Position numbers and translations under genes: made by a program. Below, in pieces: positions 50,762 through 59,109 of a stretch of DNA of 64,000 nucleotides. The notes under the pieces were generated by a model that saw only the letters and a list, made by a program, of their open reading frames with translations, was not told where the DNA came from and searched no databases. Numbering within the stretch: position 1 is the first letter of the stretch; every line of letters starts with the position of its first letter. The stretch comes from Aceticella autotrophica (GTDB lineage Bacteria > Bacillota > Thermoanaerobacteria > Thermoanaerobacterales > Thermoanaerobacteraceae): the NCBI RefSeq assembly GCF_017357865.1, contig NZ_CP060096.1, positions 1,302,001 to 1,366,000 on the forward strand, read 5' to 3'.

Positions 50762-52670
50762 GAGTCCACTCGGAAAGAGCTTATCTACAGGTTAAAAATT
50801 TTTATCATCACAAAAATTATCAGAATAATCTCTATTTAACTAAATATATATGACTTTGTTATTGATTTTAATATGTATGTTCTGCTTTATTGATCTGTTA
50901 TTGCTATTTTTAATCTCATTAACCATTCTTTAAGCCGTTTTTGGGCAGACTTCTCCCTTCTTAATTTGTCTATTAGAAATTTTAGAAATATGTTTCATTA
51001 TTACTTTGATATTATTGTTTATTGCTACCATTATCATTTGCCATCTTATTTTTAATTTCCCTCTATACCTTCCTTTACGTCCGCCATGCCTGGTAAGTTC
51101 TGATATGTTTCTTTCTACATTCGGTCTTTTTGCATAGTCTTCTTTAAATTCATCTGTTTTTTGATATTCTCTTTGTTCTTGTATCTCTTTTTCATATGGA
51201 TGTATATTTATTGTTCTCCCTTTTTTTGATTTTGTACATTGGTCTTTTAGCGGACAATCATTACATTCTTCTGCTCTAAATTTTACTGTAACTTGCTCAT
51301 GTTTTTGCGTTTTTTCAGTATCAAATTGTTTTATGTGTCCGTTGGGACATTCTACTGTTCCTTTTTCTAAATCAATTTTGAATTCTTCTTTTGAAAATCC
51401 TCCACTTGGATTTGTTGCTTCCGGTACTCTAATGCAAAAATCTGTTCCTTCTTCTTTCCTTTTTTCTATTTCTTCAAAGTCACTATATGCACAATCTCCA
51501 TACAGTTTATCTATATCAACGCCGTTTCTTCGGCTTTGTTCTATAAGATCACTCATATGTTCACCATCTGCTATATTTGCTCCATCGACTTCTATTCCTA
51601 CTACTACTGAGCCTTTTTCTCCTCCTGTTATAATTTCAGCTTTGTATCCATCTGATAATTTCGATGAGGTCTTTCTCCCATGGCGCATTTCGTCATCTAC
51701 TACTGATATTATTCTGTCTTTCGCTGTTCCTTCTATCATTTTTACATGCCCATCGTTTGTTATTTCAACATCTTGTAATGCTACTCTTTCTAATAATTCA
51801 ATTGCTTTTTTTAAATCATCTTTTATATCTTTTTTTGTTTTTATATTTTCTACAAGTAATAGTGCATCTTTAACAAGTTCTTCGAGTAATTTTGCTTTTT
51901 CTTTTTCATTTTCCCATGCTATTTTGGGTTTTTTGATATTTTCTTCATAATCTGTTCTTTTCAGTATTTTTTTTGATGCATCTTCCATTTCGTAAAACTT
52001 CATGAAACGGAGAACCATCTTTATCCCTTGGTATATCATAGTGTAAGTATCTTGTCTGGCACAAGAGCCCCAAATCATGAATGAATCTATTATATGTAAG
52101 TTGTCTTTATTAAACAGTCCTACTTCTTTTGCCTGACTAATTGTTTTAATAAATATTTCTTTTCCTATTTCACTGTTAAACAGTCTTTTTCTATGATCAC
52201 ATAATGTTACTGCATCTATTCCATCAAAATCCCGTGGTGCGGTTAATGCATATTTAATTCTATCATCGAATCGTGATTCTTCTTCCATTTCACGATCAGA
52301 ATATCCTTTTTCAAATTGTATCAGCATCGCTGTAAATGTATATACTGGGGATATGGATTCTCTGCCATAGTATGAGAAAAGTGGCTGAAACATTTCTTCA
52401 TTAAGATTATTAAATACCCATGTTCTTAGTCTATGATAATAACTTACTTCAGAAATTTTCCCAAGTAACCAATAATCTGAAAATGACATTTGTTTATCTG
52501 CTTTTCCTATCATTTTTATCACCACATTTTTTTTATATTATTTATATTATACCATAAAAAATACCTCTTAAGTGCTTATTTCGTGTGTGTTTAGGAGTAT
52601 TTTTTTTGTAAATTATATGGCTTTCAATAACATATTTGTTAATTTATGATTGATGATTCCGAGTGGACTC
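50762..52670 (-). mobile_element. IS1182-family element
   Basis: 1909 bp with perfect terminal inverted repeats GAGTCCACTCGGAA (50762-50775 and 52657-52670), flanked by CTAG on both sides. One intact transposase gene on the minus strand. It is the innermost and youngest insertion of the nest. Confidence 0.88.
50930..52513 (-). CDS. IS1182-family transposase
   Basis: 527 residues from the ATG at 52513 (GTGGTGAT upstream; a GTG 12 nt earlier lies in that site). The N-terminal DUF772-like region contains YYGRESISPVYTFTAMLIQF and FDGIDAVTLCDHRKRLF. Catalytic blocks are LHIIDSFMIWG (D), DKLYGDCAYSDFEE (D) and KRPNVERNISELTRHGGRKGRYRG (E). A four-cysteine stretch (ECPNGH...CNDCPLKDQC) is typical of the family. 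Intact and possibly active. Confidence 0.9.
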   Translation of the reverse strand: MIGKADKQMSFSDYWLLGKISEVSYYHRLRTWVFNNLNEEMFQPLFSYYGRESISPVYTFTAMLIQFEKGYSDREMEEESRFDDRIKYALTAPRDFDGIDAVTLCDHRKRLFNSEIGKEIFIKTISQAKEVGLFNKDNLHIIDSFMIWGSCARQDTYTMIYQGIKMVLRFMKFYEMEDASKKILKRTDYEENIKKPKIAWENEKEKAKLLEELVKDALLLVENIKTKKDIKDDLKKAIELLERVALQDVEITNDGHVKMIEGTAKDRIISVVDDEMRHGRKTSSKLSDGYKAEIITGGEKGSVVVGIEVDGANIADGEHMSDLIEQSRRNGVDIDKLYGDCAYSDFEEIEKRKEEGTDFCIRVPEATNPSGGFSKEEFKIDLEKGTVECPNGHIKQFDTEKTQKHEQVTVKFRAEECNDCPLKDQCTKSKKGRTINIHPYEKEIQEQREYQKTDEFKEDYAKRPNVERNISELTRHGGRKGRYRGKLKIRWQMIMVAINNNIKVIMKHISKISNRQIKKGEVCPKTA

Positions 52671-52674
52671 CTAG

Positions 52675-53204
52675 AATACATAGCAAAATTAATGATAGAG
52701 CAAAAAGATGATGAAAAGCAAATGAAAAAATTAGAAAAACTATATAACTATTTAGTAGCCAATAAGGAAGGGATAAAACCATACCAAAGGAGAGAAGAAA
52801 TAAAAATACCAGAAGCCCCAGAAGGGATAGAATACAAACATTTAGGAACAATGGAAAACAATATATTTGACACATTAGCAAGCAGAATGAATGCGGGAAA
52901 AATGACTTGGACAGAAAAAGGTGCGAACAATTTAGCAAAGATACTAGCCTTAAAGACAAGCGGAAAACTTAATAGTGTTGTAGAAACATACTTTAATGTG
53001 ATAATATCAGAAGAAAAATTAGCTAAGATAAAAGAAGAAATAAAATTATCAGCAGCGGATGTAAACAGAAAGCAGAAAAAAGCAAAAACATATCACATGC
53101 AAAGAGGTGGTATGCCGTTTGAAGGATGTGCAATGACAAACGGCAGAAAAACGATAAGAGAAATAGTCAAATACAAATGTTTAAGTGAATTAAAAGTCAT
53201 ATAA
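52675..53204 (+). pseudogene. ISLre2 transposase (UPF0236), 3' part
   Basis: After excision of IS1182 and one CTAG the frame continues CTA GAA TAC: LEYIAKLMIEQKDDEKQMKK, then EGIEYKHLGTMENNIFDTLA, MTWTEKGANNLAKILALK and the end RGGMPFEGCAMTNGRKTIRE. Together with 49807-50761 it makes 494 codons, the usual ISLre2 length. Confidence 0.83.
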
Positions 53205-53324
53205 AAAGCGCAATATGAAGATAAGAATGGAGTAAAAACAATTACACGAAAATTCACAATATGTCAAACATTATACGGATAAAATTTGAAGAAAAAAATT
53301 TGCCAACAACTACTTGACACAAAC

Positions 53325-53333
53325 GAGAATTAT
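53325..53333. repeat. 9-bp target duplication of ISLre2, right copy
   Basis: GAGAATTAT; partner of 49667-49675. Confidence 0.8.
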
Positions 53334-53459
53334 TATCTTTTTGATTTTTATAATGATATTCTTGAAGATATCGGAAAAGAGTTAAATATTGATTTTAGTA
53401 AAAAGATTATGAAACTTGGAGAGATTAAAAAAATTTTAGGAGAGACGAAAAAAAGTTGA
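53334..53459 (+). pseudogene. IS1634-family transposase, 3' end
   Basis: 41 codons (YLFDFYNDILEDIGKELNID, ending IKKILGETKKS and TGA) that continue the transposase frame broken at 49675. In-frame joining through the 9-bp duplication proves the order of insertion. Confidence 0.82.
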
Positions 53460-53488
53460 TTTCCACTACAACTTTTTGACAAAATTAG

Positions 53489-53528
53489 AATGCCCCAAAC
53501 CCTTTATTTTAAAGTGGTTGAGGGCATT
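53489..53528 (+). terminator. Terminator of the IS1634 transposase gene
   Basis: AATGCCC and GGGCATT with further AAACC/GGTT pairing, followed by TTTTTT. It lies 30 bp after the transposase stop. Confidence 0.7.
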
Positions 53529-53619
53529 TTTTATCTCTTTTTGCTGCAAAAGTCAGGTTTTTTATCTCTTTTTGCTGCAAAAGTCAGGTTTTTTATCTCT
53601 TTTTGCTGCAAAAGTCAGG
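53527..53619. repeat. Three tandem 31-bp units at the right IS1634 end
   Basis: Exact copies at 53527, 53558 and 53589 of a unit beginning TTTTTTATCTC and ending GCTGCAAAAGTCAGG, i.e. each carries the terminal inverted repeat. Only the last copy abuts the 87-bp target duplication. Confidence 0.9.
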
Positions 53620-53706
53620 TTATAAGTGACAGGGATAACGTTTGAGCCCCTTAGCATATGGTTAAGGGGCTCTTAAAATAATTTTTTGTATTCGTGATGT
53701 CCAAAT
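53620..53706. repeat. 87-bp direct repeat right of the IS1634-type element
   Basis: Second copy of the 47838-47924 sequence, one mismatch (C to T in the terminator stem). It directly follows the third 31-bp unit. Confidence 0.85.
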
Positions 53707-53781
53707 GGACGGTTCTTTAAGAAAACCTTAAAGAACATTGTTTTAATAATTAAATTTTAATACATTTTTATAATTTCGTCA

Positions 53782-53800
53782 AGACCTCTATCAAAATTTT
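53782..53800. repeat. 19-bp direct repeat left of the ISNCY element
   Basis: AGACCTCTATCAAAATTTT, repeated exactly at 55568-55586. Confidence 0.75.
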
Positions 53801-55567
53801 GTAATTATTCTGTGATAATGTCATATTGAATTTATTCTGATAAAATGTCATGTATGAGAGAGGAGATATTCAATATGACTCAAAAAGAAATAAGTCGTCT
53901 TAGAGTTATCAATCAGACTATTGATAAAATTATAACCGTAAGAGAAGCTGCTGAGCTTCTGGGCCTCAGTGAACGCCAAGTAATAAGGTTAAAAGGAGGG
54001 GTTTTAAAAGATGGTCCTGCGTTCATAATTCATAAAAATAGAGGTAGGAAGCCTAAGCATGCTCTCTCGGATGAAATCGGAACCAAAATTGTTGAGTTAA
54101 AACAAACAAAGTACCAAGAGGCTAATTTCATGCATTTTTCTGAGTTACTGGAAGAACATGAAAATATTAATGTGAGTTATTCTACAATATATAGGATATT
54201 GACTAAAGAGGGTATTAAAAGCCCTAAAAAACATCGTAAGCGTAAATCTCATCATCGAAGAAAGAGAAAGCCTCAAAAGGGAATGCTGGTTCAGATTGAT
54301 GCTTCTCCACATGAATGGATCATAGGAGATAAATCATTTACTCTACATGGAGCTATAGATGACGCTACCGGTGAAATTCTTGCACTTTTTTTTGCTCCTA
54401 ACGAGTGTATGGAAGGATATTTCGAAGTCATAAGACAAATCGTTAACAACCATGGTATCCCTATCAGTATATATTCTGACCGTCACACTATCTTTGTCTC
54501 TCCTAATAGCGGTAAACTATCTATAGAAGAACAATTAGAGGGAAAGACAGTTAATTTTACTCAGTTTGAAAGAGCTATGGGAGAGCTTGGAATCAACGTT
54601 ATTAAGGCTAATTCTCCACAAGCTAAAGGCCGCATTGAAAAGCTATGGGATACGCTTCAAAGCAGGCTTCCTGTTGAGTTTAAGATTCATGGAATTGATA
54701 CTATGAAAGCTGCTAATGCATTTTTATCGCAATTTATTGTCGCTTACAATGAAAAGTTTGGTGTCGAACCTGAAAATCCTGAACATGCTTTTAGAACGCT
54801 TGATTCTAATATTAACCTTGATTATATCTTATGCGTAAAGGAAGAGCGTACTATCATTGAAGGGTCTGTTTTTTCTTACAAGGGTAAGTATTATCAACTT
54901 ATCAAGAATGGTAAAAAGGCTCCAGCTATGCCCAAAGCTAAACTTACTGTCTTAAGTAGTTCTAAAATAGGCGTAAAAGCTTTCTATGCTGATGTTATAT
55001 ATGATACTTTGCTTCTTGATGAACGTCCAAAAAAAGAATCTTTAAAGTTATCTAAAGAGAAAACTGTGAAACAAACTATAGTAAAGCCAAGTGCCGATCA
55101 CCCATGGCGGCATGCACAAAAGAAGAAGCCCAATTACGCGTATGAAGAAACCGATCGTGAGATCGTTGAAATGCTTAATCAGCTTTTCAATTCTACGCGT
55201 GCATGGGCATAGAAAAATATTGTCATATATTATGATACTCGCTTTGATGGTATTTATCAAGGCTTAATTTCCTATGCCTTTTTTAAGGTTTCTCTTTTAA
55301 AGAGATGTATAGAATAAATTGCATGTTTTTATGTCTTTAGATTACAAGACATAATATTCTATACATAGTATATCTACAATTAACGCGTGCTTTGAAAGGC
55401 TCTTCGACAATTTTATATTATTATCAATTCAAAATCTTTTGCTACAATTTTACTTCGTTTTAAGAAAAATTTGTTACCATCACTGAAACATAAAAGCATA
55501 TTTAAACATGACATTTTCACTGAATAAATTTGCTCTTTTTTAGGTGACATTTTCACAGACTATTGAC
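53801..55567 (+). mobile_element. ISNCY-type insertion sequence
   Basis: 1767 bp between 19-bp direct repeats. The inverted ends GTAATTATTCTGTGATAATG and GTCAATAGTCTGTGAAAATG match at 16 of 20 positions, and the motif TGAAAATGTCA/TGATAATGTCA recurs inside both ends. One plus-strand transposase gene; the ~350 bp after it hold only these subterminal repeats. Confidence 0.78.
53875..55212 (+). CDS. ISNCY-family transposase (integrase core)
   Basis: 445 residues; the ATG at 53875 follows GAGGAG. N-terminal helix-turn-helix (ITVREAAELLGLSERQVIRL), then YSTIYRILTKEGIKSP, the rve-type core with MLVQIDASPHEW (D), SIYSDRHTIF (D) and SPQAKGRIEKLWDTLQSRLP (E), and a C-terminal basic tail. Annotated in many Clostridia as ISNCY family. 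Intact. Confidence 0.87.
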   Translation: MTQKEISRLRVINQTIDKIITVREAAELLGLSERQVIRLKGGVLKDGPAFIIHKNRGRKPKHALSDEIGTKIVELKQTKYQEANFMHFSELLEEHENINVSYSTIYRILTKEGIKSPKKHRKRKSHHRRKRKPQKGMLVQIDASPHEWIIGDKSFTLHGAIDDATGEILALFFAPNECMEGYFEVIRQIVNNHGIPISIYSDRHTIFVSPNSGKLSIEEQLEGKTVNFTQFERAMGELGINVIKANSPQAKGRIEKLWDTLQSRLPVEFKIHGIDTMKAANAFLSQFIVAYNEKFGVEPENPEHAFRTLDSNINLDYILCVKEERTIIEGSVFSYKGKYYQLIKNGKKAPAMPKAKLTVLSSSKIGVKAFYADVIYDTLLLDERPKKESLKLSKEKTVKQTIVKPSADHPWRHAQKKKPNYAYEETDREIVEMLNQLFNSTRAWA

Positions 55568-55586
55568 AGACCTCTATCAAAATTTT
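55568..55586. repeat. 19-bp direct repeat right of the ISNCY element
   Basis: Partner of 53782-53800; it lies immediately after the mazF-like stop codon. Confidence 0.75.
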
Positions 55587-55587
55587 T

Positions 55588-56295
55588 TTATGTATCGATA
55601 GTTTTCCCTAAAAATAATTTTTTAATCATATTATCGATTTCATTTAATTTATCGGTGCTAAGTATAAAATTGCTTAAAGAATGATAGGCTTTTATAGGTT
55701 CATAAATTCTCATTTTGCTTATTGTCCTTATCTGGGACACTATGGCTCCAGAACCTTTTTTTAGATTATTCAACTCTTTCATATATCTATCCCTTTTTCT
55801 ACTACATAATATATGACTTTTATCTTTAATTGTTGACTGTTTTATTTGCTCATCTAAGTAGGCTATTTGGTTTTCTAAAAATTTAATTTTATCTGTAAGT
55901 ATCGCATCACCTAAATAGAGTTCAAACCTGTCATCAATATCTTCTGGTTTCTCATTATCTTTTAGAGAACGTAAAGGAATAATTGTTATTACTTTAGAAC
56001 TTTTTTCATTATTATTATCAATTACTAAGCCATAGTGAAGTCCACCTTGTTCTGAGCCAATGTTATAGCCTAAATGAACGGATACAATATTGCCTCTTCT
56101 ATATTTTATAAGTTTTTTCGGGTCAAACTGTTTCTCATTTTTTAAAAATTTTTCATTCCAGTCGTTTAACCAATAAGTTAATAGTTTTGCTTGTTTAAAA
56201 TCTAAATCATTCAAAATTGTTTTTTTAAGTTCATTTAAGACCTGAGTTAAACTATTCTCTAAATCTTGTTGAGTTTTTAATTCTTTGATTTCCAA
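55588..56295 (-). CDS. PemK/MazF-like toxin family protein with extensions
   Basis: 235 residues. The MazF/PemK core is split: YRRGNIVSVHLGYNIGSEQGG and HYGLVIDNNNEKSSKVITIIPL near 75-120, then a ~65-residue insertion with coiled-coil character (IKFLENQIAYLDEQIKQS), then GSGAIVSQIRTISKMRIYEPI. MazF proteins are ribosome-independent endoribonucleases. An N-terminal helical region of ~70 residues is extra. Start TTG after GGGGGCG. No antitoxin gene is adjacent; DDE IS copy 2 starts 78 bp upstream. Confidence 0.78.
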   Translation of the reverse strand: MEIKELKTQQDLENSLTQVLNELKKTILNDLDFKQAKLLTYWLNDWNEKFLKNEKQFDPKKLIKYRRGNIVSVHLGYNIGSEQGGLHYGLVIDNNNEKSSKVITIIPLRSLKDNEKPEDIDDRFELYLGDAILTDKIKFLENQIAYLDEQIKQSTIKDKSHILCSRKRDRYMKELNNLKKGSGAIVSQIRTISKMRIYEPIKAYHSLSNFILSTDKLNEIDNMIKKLFLGKTIDT

Positions 56296-56592
56296 ACATA
56301 CTTCGCCCCCTTTCTACACATCAGGGACATTATACCACGAAAAAAGTTTAATTAACAGTTTTAATGTATTAGAGCTTTTTGGTTTGTACAATATTTTTAA
56401 AATTACTTACAGAAATATACACCTAAAAACTCTAATAGATATAACTTTTAATTCATTTTAATATGTTTAAACCAATAAATTCAAATATTTATACAATCTC
56501 TGGATAAAAAAGAGCATACTTCACCTATGAGTTATTTTAACCAATTTTTGAAAATATTCTATAATCGTTAAAACTATATTTGTGGATATCTT

Positions 56593-57900
56593 TTATGCAC
56601 TTTTAACAAGACTTCTCATCTTGTCTTCTTGCTTTTCTTTGATCCTTCCAACTGCCATAGCAAGCATAACACACAATGCAATTCCACATCTTATTTTCAT
56701 TTTTTTAAGTCCTCTTATGTAATGTTTCTCAAAGCCAAAGGATCCATCTAATCTGCTGTTTACACGCTCTACAGATGTCCTTTTTTTATACAGCCTTTCC
56801 CATTTATAACTTGAACGATCTATTGGTGTGAAAATTCTTCTGTTTTCTTCTAAGGAAATCCTTAATCCACTTGCTGCTGGACATTTATCCATACATTTGC
56901 ATTTAAGTCCGTACTGTTTCGCTGGACATATTTTTTTTAACATGTTTCTATCTTTTTCAAAACCACCATTACACATTTCACGTCTTTCGCCTGTTTCAAG
57001 ACAGTAGCAATATACATTGCCTTTATAGTTATATACTACATTTTTTATGTTGCTTAATTGACGGGTTTCTTCGCCATCTTTCCACATATTTCTTATGTCT
57101 ATAACTGGCTTAATTTTATATTCATCCCAAAGTTTTATTATTAGTTTTGTGTCATCATATCCTCTATCTGCTTCAACTGTCTCGCATTTTTTTATGATTT
57201 CTGGGTGGTTTTTGTTTAATTGTTCGAATATTGTATGTGCTTTTTTTATTTCCGATGTTGAAGCTTTTGTTACTTCAAATGCAACTGGTAATTCATAATC
57301 TGCATCTACAATTAGATGTAACCTGTATCCAAACCATTTTACTATCTTTGACCATGCTGTTCCATTTTTATTTATGCCTTTGTACTCTTTTTTTGCCCAA
57401 TCTGCGTCTATGTCTCTACGACCATCTTCCTCCTTGTTTTTATTTTTGTGCCCTGCCAAAGAAGATATTGCTTTTCCATCAATCGCAAGATTCTTGCCAA
57501 ACCCTGGTAATATTTTTTCAAGTTCATCTACTAATTTATTAAATATCCCATTAATTATATCTTCTTTTTCAAAGAGCTTTTTGAAAAACCTTGAATATAC
57601 ATCTGATCCTGGAACGTCTTTTTGACTTTTAAACCCGCACATAAATCTTAGTTGTCCATTCCTTGATAATTCCCGTCTTAAACTTTCTACGGAATTATGT
57701 TGATAAACTACACCGGCAAGTATTGAATTCCACATAGCCCTGACTGGATAATCATCCCTGCCTTTTCCTCTTTCTTTTTCAAGTGCCTGCATAAGTTCTT
57801 CATCCGGCATATATTCAATCACTAATTTTAATCTTTCTAAATCACATAATTTTTCAATTTCACTCCAGACAAAAAACGTTTGTTGTGGTATAATAGCCAT
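56593..57900 (-). CDS. DDE transposase (DUF772 + DDE_Tnp_1 type), copy 2
   Basis: 435 residues, identical to copy 1 except Lys17 and Cys19 in SEIEKLCDLERLK. The catalytic D-D-E residues (AIDGKAIS, EADRGYDD, SVERVNSRL) are retained. The ATG follows AAAGGAG, which lies in the leader inverted repeat. Confidence 0.88.
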   Translation of the reverse strand: MAIIPQQTFFVWSEIEKLCDLERLKLVIEYMPDEELMQALEKERGKGRDDYPVRAMWNSILAGVVYQHNSVESLRRELSRNGQLRFMCGFKSQKDVPGSDVYSRFFKKLFEKEDIINGIFNKLVDELEKILPGFGKNLAIDGKAISSLAGHKNKNKEEDGRRDIDADWAKKEYKGINKNGTAWSKIVKWFGYRLHLIVDADYELPVAFEVTKASTSEIKKAHTIFEQLNKNHPEIIKKCETVEADRGYDDTKLIIKLWDEYKIKPVIDIRNMWKDGEETRQLSNIKNVVYNYKGNVYCYCLETGERREMCNGGFEKDRNMLKKICPAKQYGLKCKCMDKCPAASGLRISLEENRRIFTPIDRSSYKWERLYKKRTSVERVNSRLDGSFGFEKHYIRGLKKMKIRCGIALCVMLAMAVGRIKEKQEDKMRSLVKSA

Positions 57901-57976
57901 AGGTGAAACTCCTTTCGTAGTTTTATAGTTTTCTTTCTAATTACTATTATATACTACGAGAAAGCGGGTTTCACCT
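57901..57976 (-). promoter_or_regulatory. Leader inverted repeat and internal promoter of DDE IS copy 2
   Basis: Same arrangement as 32425-32500: long inverted arms (57901-57921 and 57953-57976), internal TATAAT and the ribosome site in the inner arm. Confidence 0.65.
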
Positions 57977-58244
57977 GTTTTTGTAATAGTTTTTGACTTT
58001 GGGGTGAATTTTTTAAATCTGCTTTATCCACAACCCTCAAAAAGGCTTTATACCATATAATTTTGGGGTAAAATTATTTTATGCTTAGCTGCAATTTATT
58101 GATATGTCTGGCTTTTAGAACATCACAAATTACTCTTATTAAAATCACAGTTTGCTCAAATTTCCTTTGTTTTATATTATTAAACTTTTATAATTTCTTA
58201 TATTCGTAAATCTCGTTAATAACCAAAAGTGTTCTACATAAAAC

Positions 58245-58270
58245 AAAAAGCTCCCATAAACGAGCTTTTT
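58245..58270 (-). terminator. Terminator of the cis-prenyltransferase gene
   Basis: AAAAAGCTC and GAGCTTTTT with an 8-nt loop, followed on the minus strand by TTTTTGTTTT. The 58136-58244 stretch between it and the IS holds nothing else recognisable. Confidence 0.8.
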
Positions 58271-58923
58271 TAACCTCCAAGTGTCACATCCTGTCTGGAA
58301 TACCACTCTAATGCATTATATAGATGTTCAGGTTTAAAATCAGGCCAGTAATCATCTATTACATAAAAATCAGCGTAAATGGACTGTATAGGCAAAAAAC
58401 CGCTCAGTCTCCTTCTCCCTCCCCATCTTATTATCAAATCTACCCGTGATATATCTGCTGACGGCAAAAAACTCAAGATATTAGCATTGACGTTTGCATT
58501 TTTGTAATTAATAAATGCAGAATTCAAATCCCATTGCCATCCATAATTAACAAGAAAATTAACTTTTATTTTACCGTTTCCTAATTGAATCCGTTTGGTA
58601 TATGGAAGCAGTTCTTTCGGAAACATAGGTGAATTGTAGTTACCGATTACCAGAAGGTTCGCATCTTCTTTTTCAAGCATTCTCACCGCATCCACGCAGG
58701 CTTTTTGAAAAGCTATCGTTTGAAGATGTGGTCTTCTTGTATTATCTTGTGTAAAACCGTAATATGTTAATTCTCTAACGCCTAGTTGTTTGCAAAGTCT
58801 ATATAATTCTAAGCCGGGGTTTAATCCAAAAACATATCCCGCTTCTTTGGACATGTTTTTGCTAACAGCCCAACGCCTATTGCCATCAGGAATTATGCCT
58901 ATATGGTCAGGTATGCGATACAA
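58270..58923 (-). CDS. Atypical undecaprenyl diphosphate synthase-family protein
   Basis: 217 residues of the cis-prenyltransferase fold, shorter than UppS (~245). The diphosphate loop IPDGNRRWA is intact, but later motifs deviate: FSxENWxRP is GFTQDNTRRP, and the IRTxGExRxSNFLxWQ..YxE block reads IIRWGGRRRLSGFLPIQSIYAD, so the Glu after GG and the metal-binding Glu are changed. It may make short prenyl chains or another lipid. Start TTG with GGAGG 7 nt upstream. A second canonical uppS is expected elsewhere. Confidence 0.8.
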   Translation of the reverse strand: MYRIPDHIGIIPDGNRRWAVSKNMSKEAGYVFGLNPGLELYRLCKQLGVRELTYYGFTQDNTRRPHLQTIAFQKACVDAVRMLEKEDANLLVIGNYNSPMFPKELLPYTKRIQLGNGKIKVNFLVNYGWQWDLNSAFINYKNANVNANILSFLPSADISRVDLIIRWGGRRRLSGFLPIQSIYADFYVIDDYWPDFKPEHLYNALEWYSRQDVTLGG

Positions 58924-59028
58924 ATATATTCCTCCAGATCTATAATTTATTTTACTAATAGGATTATTTCCTTTTAAAGAATAAAGTATACATTAAAACA
59001 TTCATATATTGAACCTACTAAAATGTCA

Positions 59029-59044
59029 TCATGCTTTAGCATGA
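59029..59044 (-). other. Small hairpin between rarA and the cis-prenyltransferase gene
   Basis: TCATGC, 4-nt loop, GCATGA in the 186-bp gap. No U-tract. Nothing else is evident there except a short in-frame continuation after the rarA stop. Confidence 0.35.
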
Positions 59045-59109
59045 ACCTTATTTAATGTGCAATACCCATCTTCAATCCCTACAGCTTCCACATACTTATC
59101 TTCCTTATT

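Larger units (their letters stand above)
49676..53324 (+). mobile_element. ISLre2-family element, interrupted by IS1182
   Basis: Bounded by the 9-bp duplication GAGAATTAT. The ends are imperfect inverted repeats (CTTAGTGTATAATTTTAGTA and, inverted, GTTTGTGTCAAGTAGTTG). Without the inner element it is 1736 bp, normal for ISLre2. It contains a UPF0236-type transposase gene broken by a nonsense codon and by IS1182. Confidence 0.83.
47925..53619 (+). mobile_element. IS1634-family element, interrupted by ISLre2 and IS1182
   Basis: The left end CCCCACTTTTGCAGCA and the inverted right end CCTGACTTTTGCAGCA agree at 14 of 16 positions. It contains a transposase gene broken at 49675 by another element and resumed at 53334. 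It is flanked by the 87-bp direct repeats. A hairpin with U-tract (53489-53528) ends the transposase gene. The right end is triplicated. Confidence 0.85.
30896..58135. mobile_element. Accessory island bounded by two direct IS copies (putative composite element)
   Basis: A 27.2-kb segment that starts and ends exactly with two nearly identical, same-orientation DDE insertion sequences. The outermost flanks carry TTATT on both sides (30891-30895 and 58136-58140), as expected of a 5-bp target duplication, whereas the inner flanks do not match. Everything inside is mobile or accessory. It separates the Rrf2/iscS pair from uppS/rarA. A 5-bp AT-rich match is weak by itself, so the single-insertion model is an inference. 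Confidence 0.5.
56373..58135 (-). mobile_element. DDE insertion sequence, copy 2
   Basis: 1763-bp copy of 30896-32659 in the same orientation; one base shorter left of the gene and about 99% identical. Its outer flank (58136) begins TTATTAAAA, echoing the TTATT at the outer flank of copy 1. Confidence 0.88.

Noticed and set aside
51333-51950. 205-residue Ser/Phe-rich plus-strand frame
   Set aside because: Antisense to the intact IS1182 transposase, low-complexity composition, no ribosome site.
53527-53619. CRISPR-like array of 31-bp repeats
   Set aside because: The units are contiguous with no spacers and coincide with an IS terminus; no cas genes are in the window.
59034-59109. In-frame continuation after the rarA stop that reads like protein
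   Set aside because: Only ~25 codons after TAA, no start and no known family; could be chance or a tiny remnant.
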